IMG/VR virus record: IMGVR_UViG_3300037230_000083
Location: 1-47,685 of that record
Origin: a virus
Length of the DNA: 47,685 nt
Direction: 5' to 3' (one strand)
Below, piece by piece: positions 47,642 to 47,685 of the stretch. The translations under genes and the position numbers were made by a program. The notes beneath the pieces are model-generated. The model made no database searches and was not told where the DNA came from. It was given only the letters and a program-made list of their open reading frames with translations. How positions within the stretch are numbered: position 1 is the first letter of the stretch; each line of letters starts with the position of its first letter.

Positions 47642-47685
47642 CCGACATTCACTGCAACCTGGCCGGTCAAACTAAGAAGCAGTTG
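47642..47685. repeat. Terminal direct repeat, right copy
   Basis: Copy of 1-44 with G at 47665 instead of T. See the left copy. Confidence 0.9.

Noticed and set aside
1-47685. CRISPR array or tRNA genes
   Set aside because: I saw no regularly spaced repeats of CRISPR type and no cloverleaf-like tRNA sequence; a dedicated scan would be needed to exclude tRNAs.

Overview
The window is an essentially complete genome of a temperate, tailed phage of about 47.6 kb. The first 44 bases recur as the last 44 with one mismatch, as expected for a circular or terminally redundant molecule. DNA is GC-rich with many ATGA-coupled genes and GGAGG-type ribosome sites. A probable i-spanin-like protein and Sec signal peptides suggest a Gram-negative host with an outer membrane. 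Several small families look like those of soil Acidobacteriota or Proteobacteria, but that host assignment is a weak inference.

Layout. 1-4.1 kb: leftward and rightward small genes, including a two-domain helix-turn-helix protein and a LuxR-type HTH protein. 4.2-7.05 kb: rightward small genes, among them three one- or two-helix membrane miniproteins, a duplicated CxxC/lysine-alanine module, a probable small terminase and a phage-encoded sigma-70 factor directly upstream of the large terminase. 7.05-29.1 kb: packaging and virion genes in the order TerL, small hydrophobic proteins, portal, LuxR HTH, scaffold, decoration, major capsid, two proteins with Sec signal peptides (one a beta-helix), four neck/adaptor proteins that form two paralogous pairs, a tail-tube/stabilisation-like protein, and two large receptor or fibre proteins. 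No tape-measure gene is visible, so a short-tailed (podovirus) particle is most likely. 29.5-38.1 kb: GNAT acetyltransferase, internal virion proteins and a 2054-residue ejection/polyvalent protein that contains two smaller genes in another frame. 38.2-44.7 kb: accessory region with a spanin-like gene, a relic of an IS1-type transposase, small basic proteins, and an IS1595-type element with perfect inverted repeats and an 8-bp target duplication. 44.0-47.5 kb: tyrosine integrase and a leftward operon with a replication-initiator-like protein, a HTH regulator and a zinc protein, linked by 4-base ATGA overlaps.

How it works together (inference). Integrase plus the leftward promoter with an operator in its spacer fit a lysogeny/early module. 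The sigma factor and the two LuxR HTH proteins placed around the terminase and portal genes look like a dedicated late-gene switch. Virion proteins follow the usual packaging-head-neck-tail-ejection order. I found no recognisable endolysin and no DNA polymerase, so lysis may rely on an undescribed enzyme and replication on the host after initiation.

The most unusual content: (1) the IS1595-type element at 41930-43626, whose transposase is cut after its first catalytic Asp and which carries five small passenger genes behind an apparently leaderless, operator-flanked promoter built into its end; (2) a second locus at 39267-39990 with the same end, promoter and gene junctions; (3) two genes overprinted within the giant ejection-protein gene; (4) the portal gene, which lacks an in-frame start and needs a -1 shift; (5) two exported proteins inside the virion gene run.
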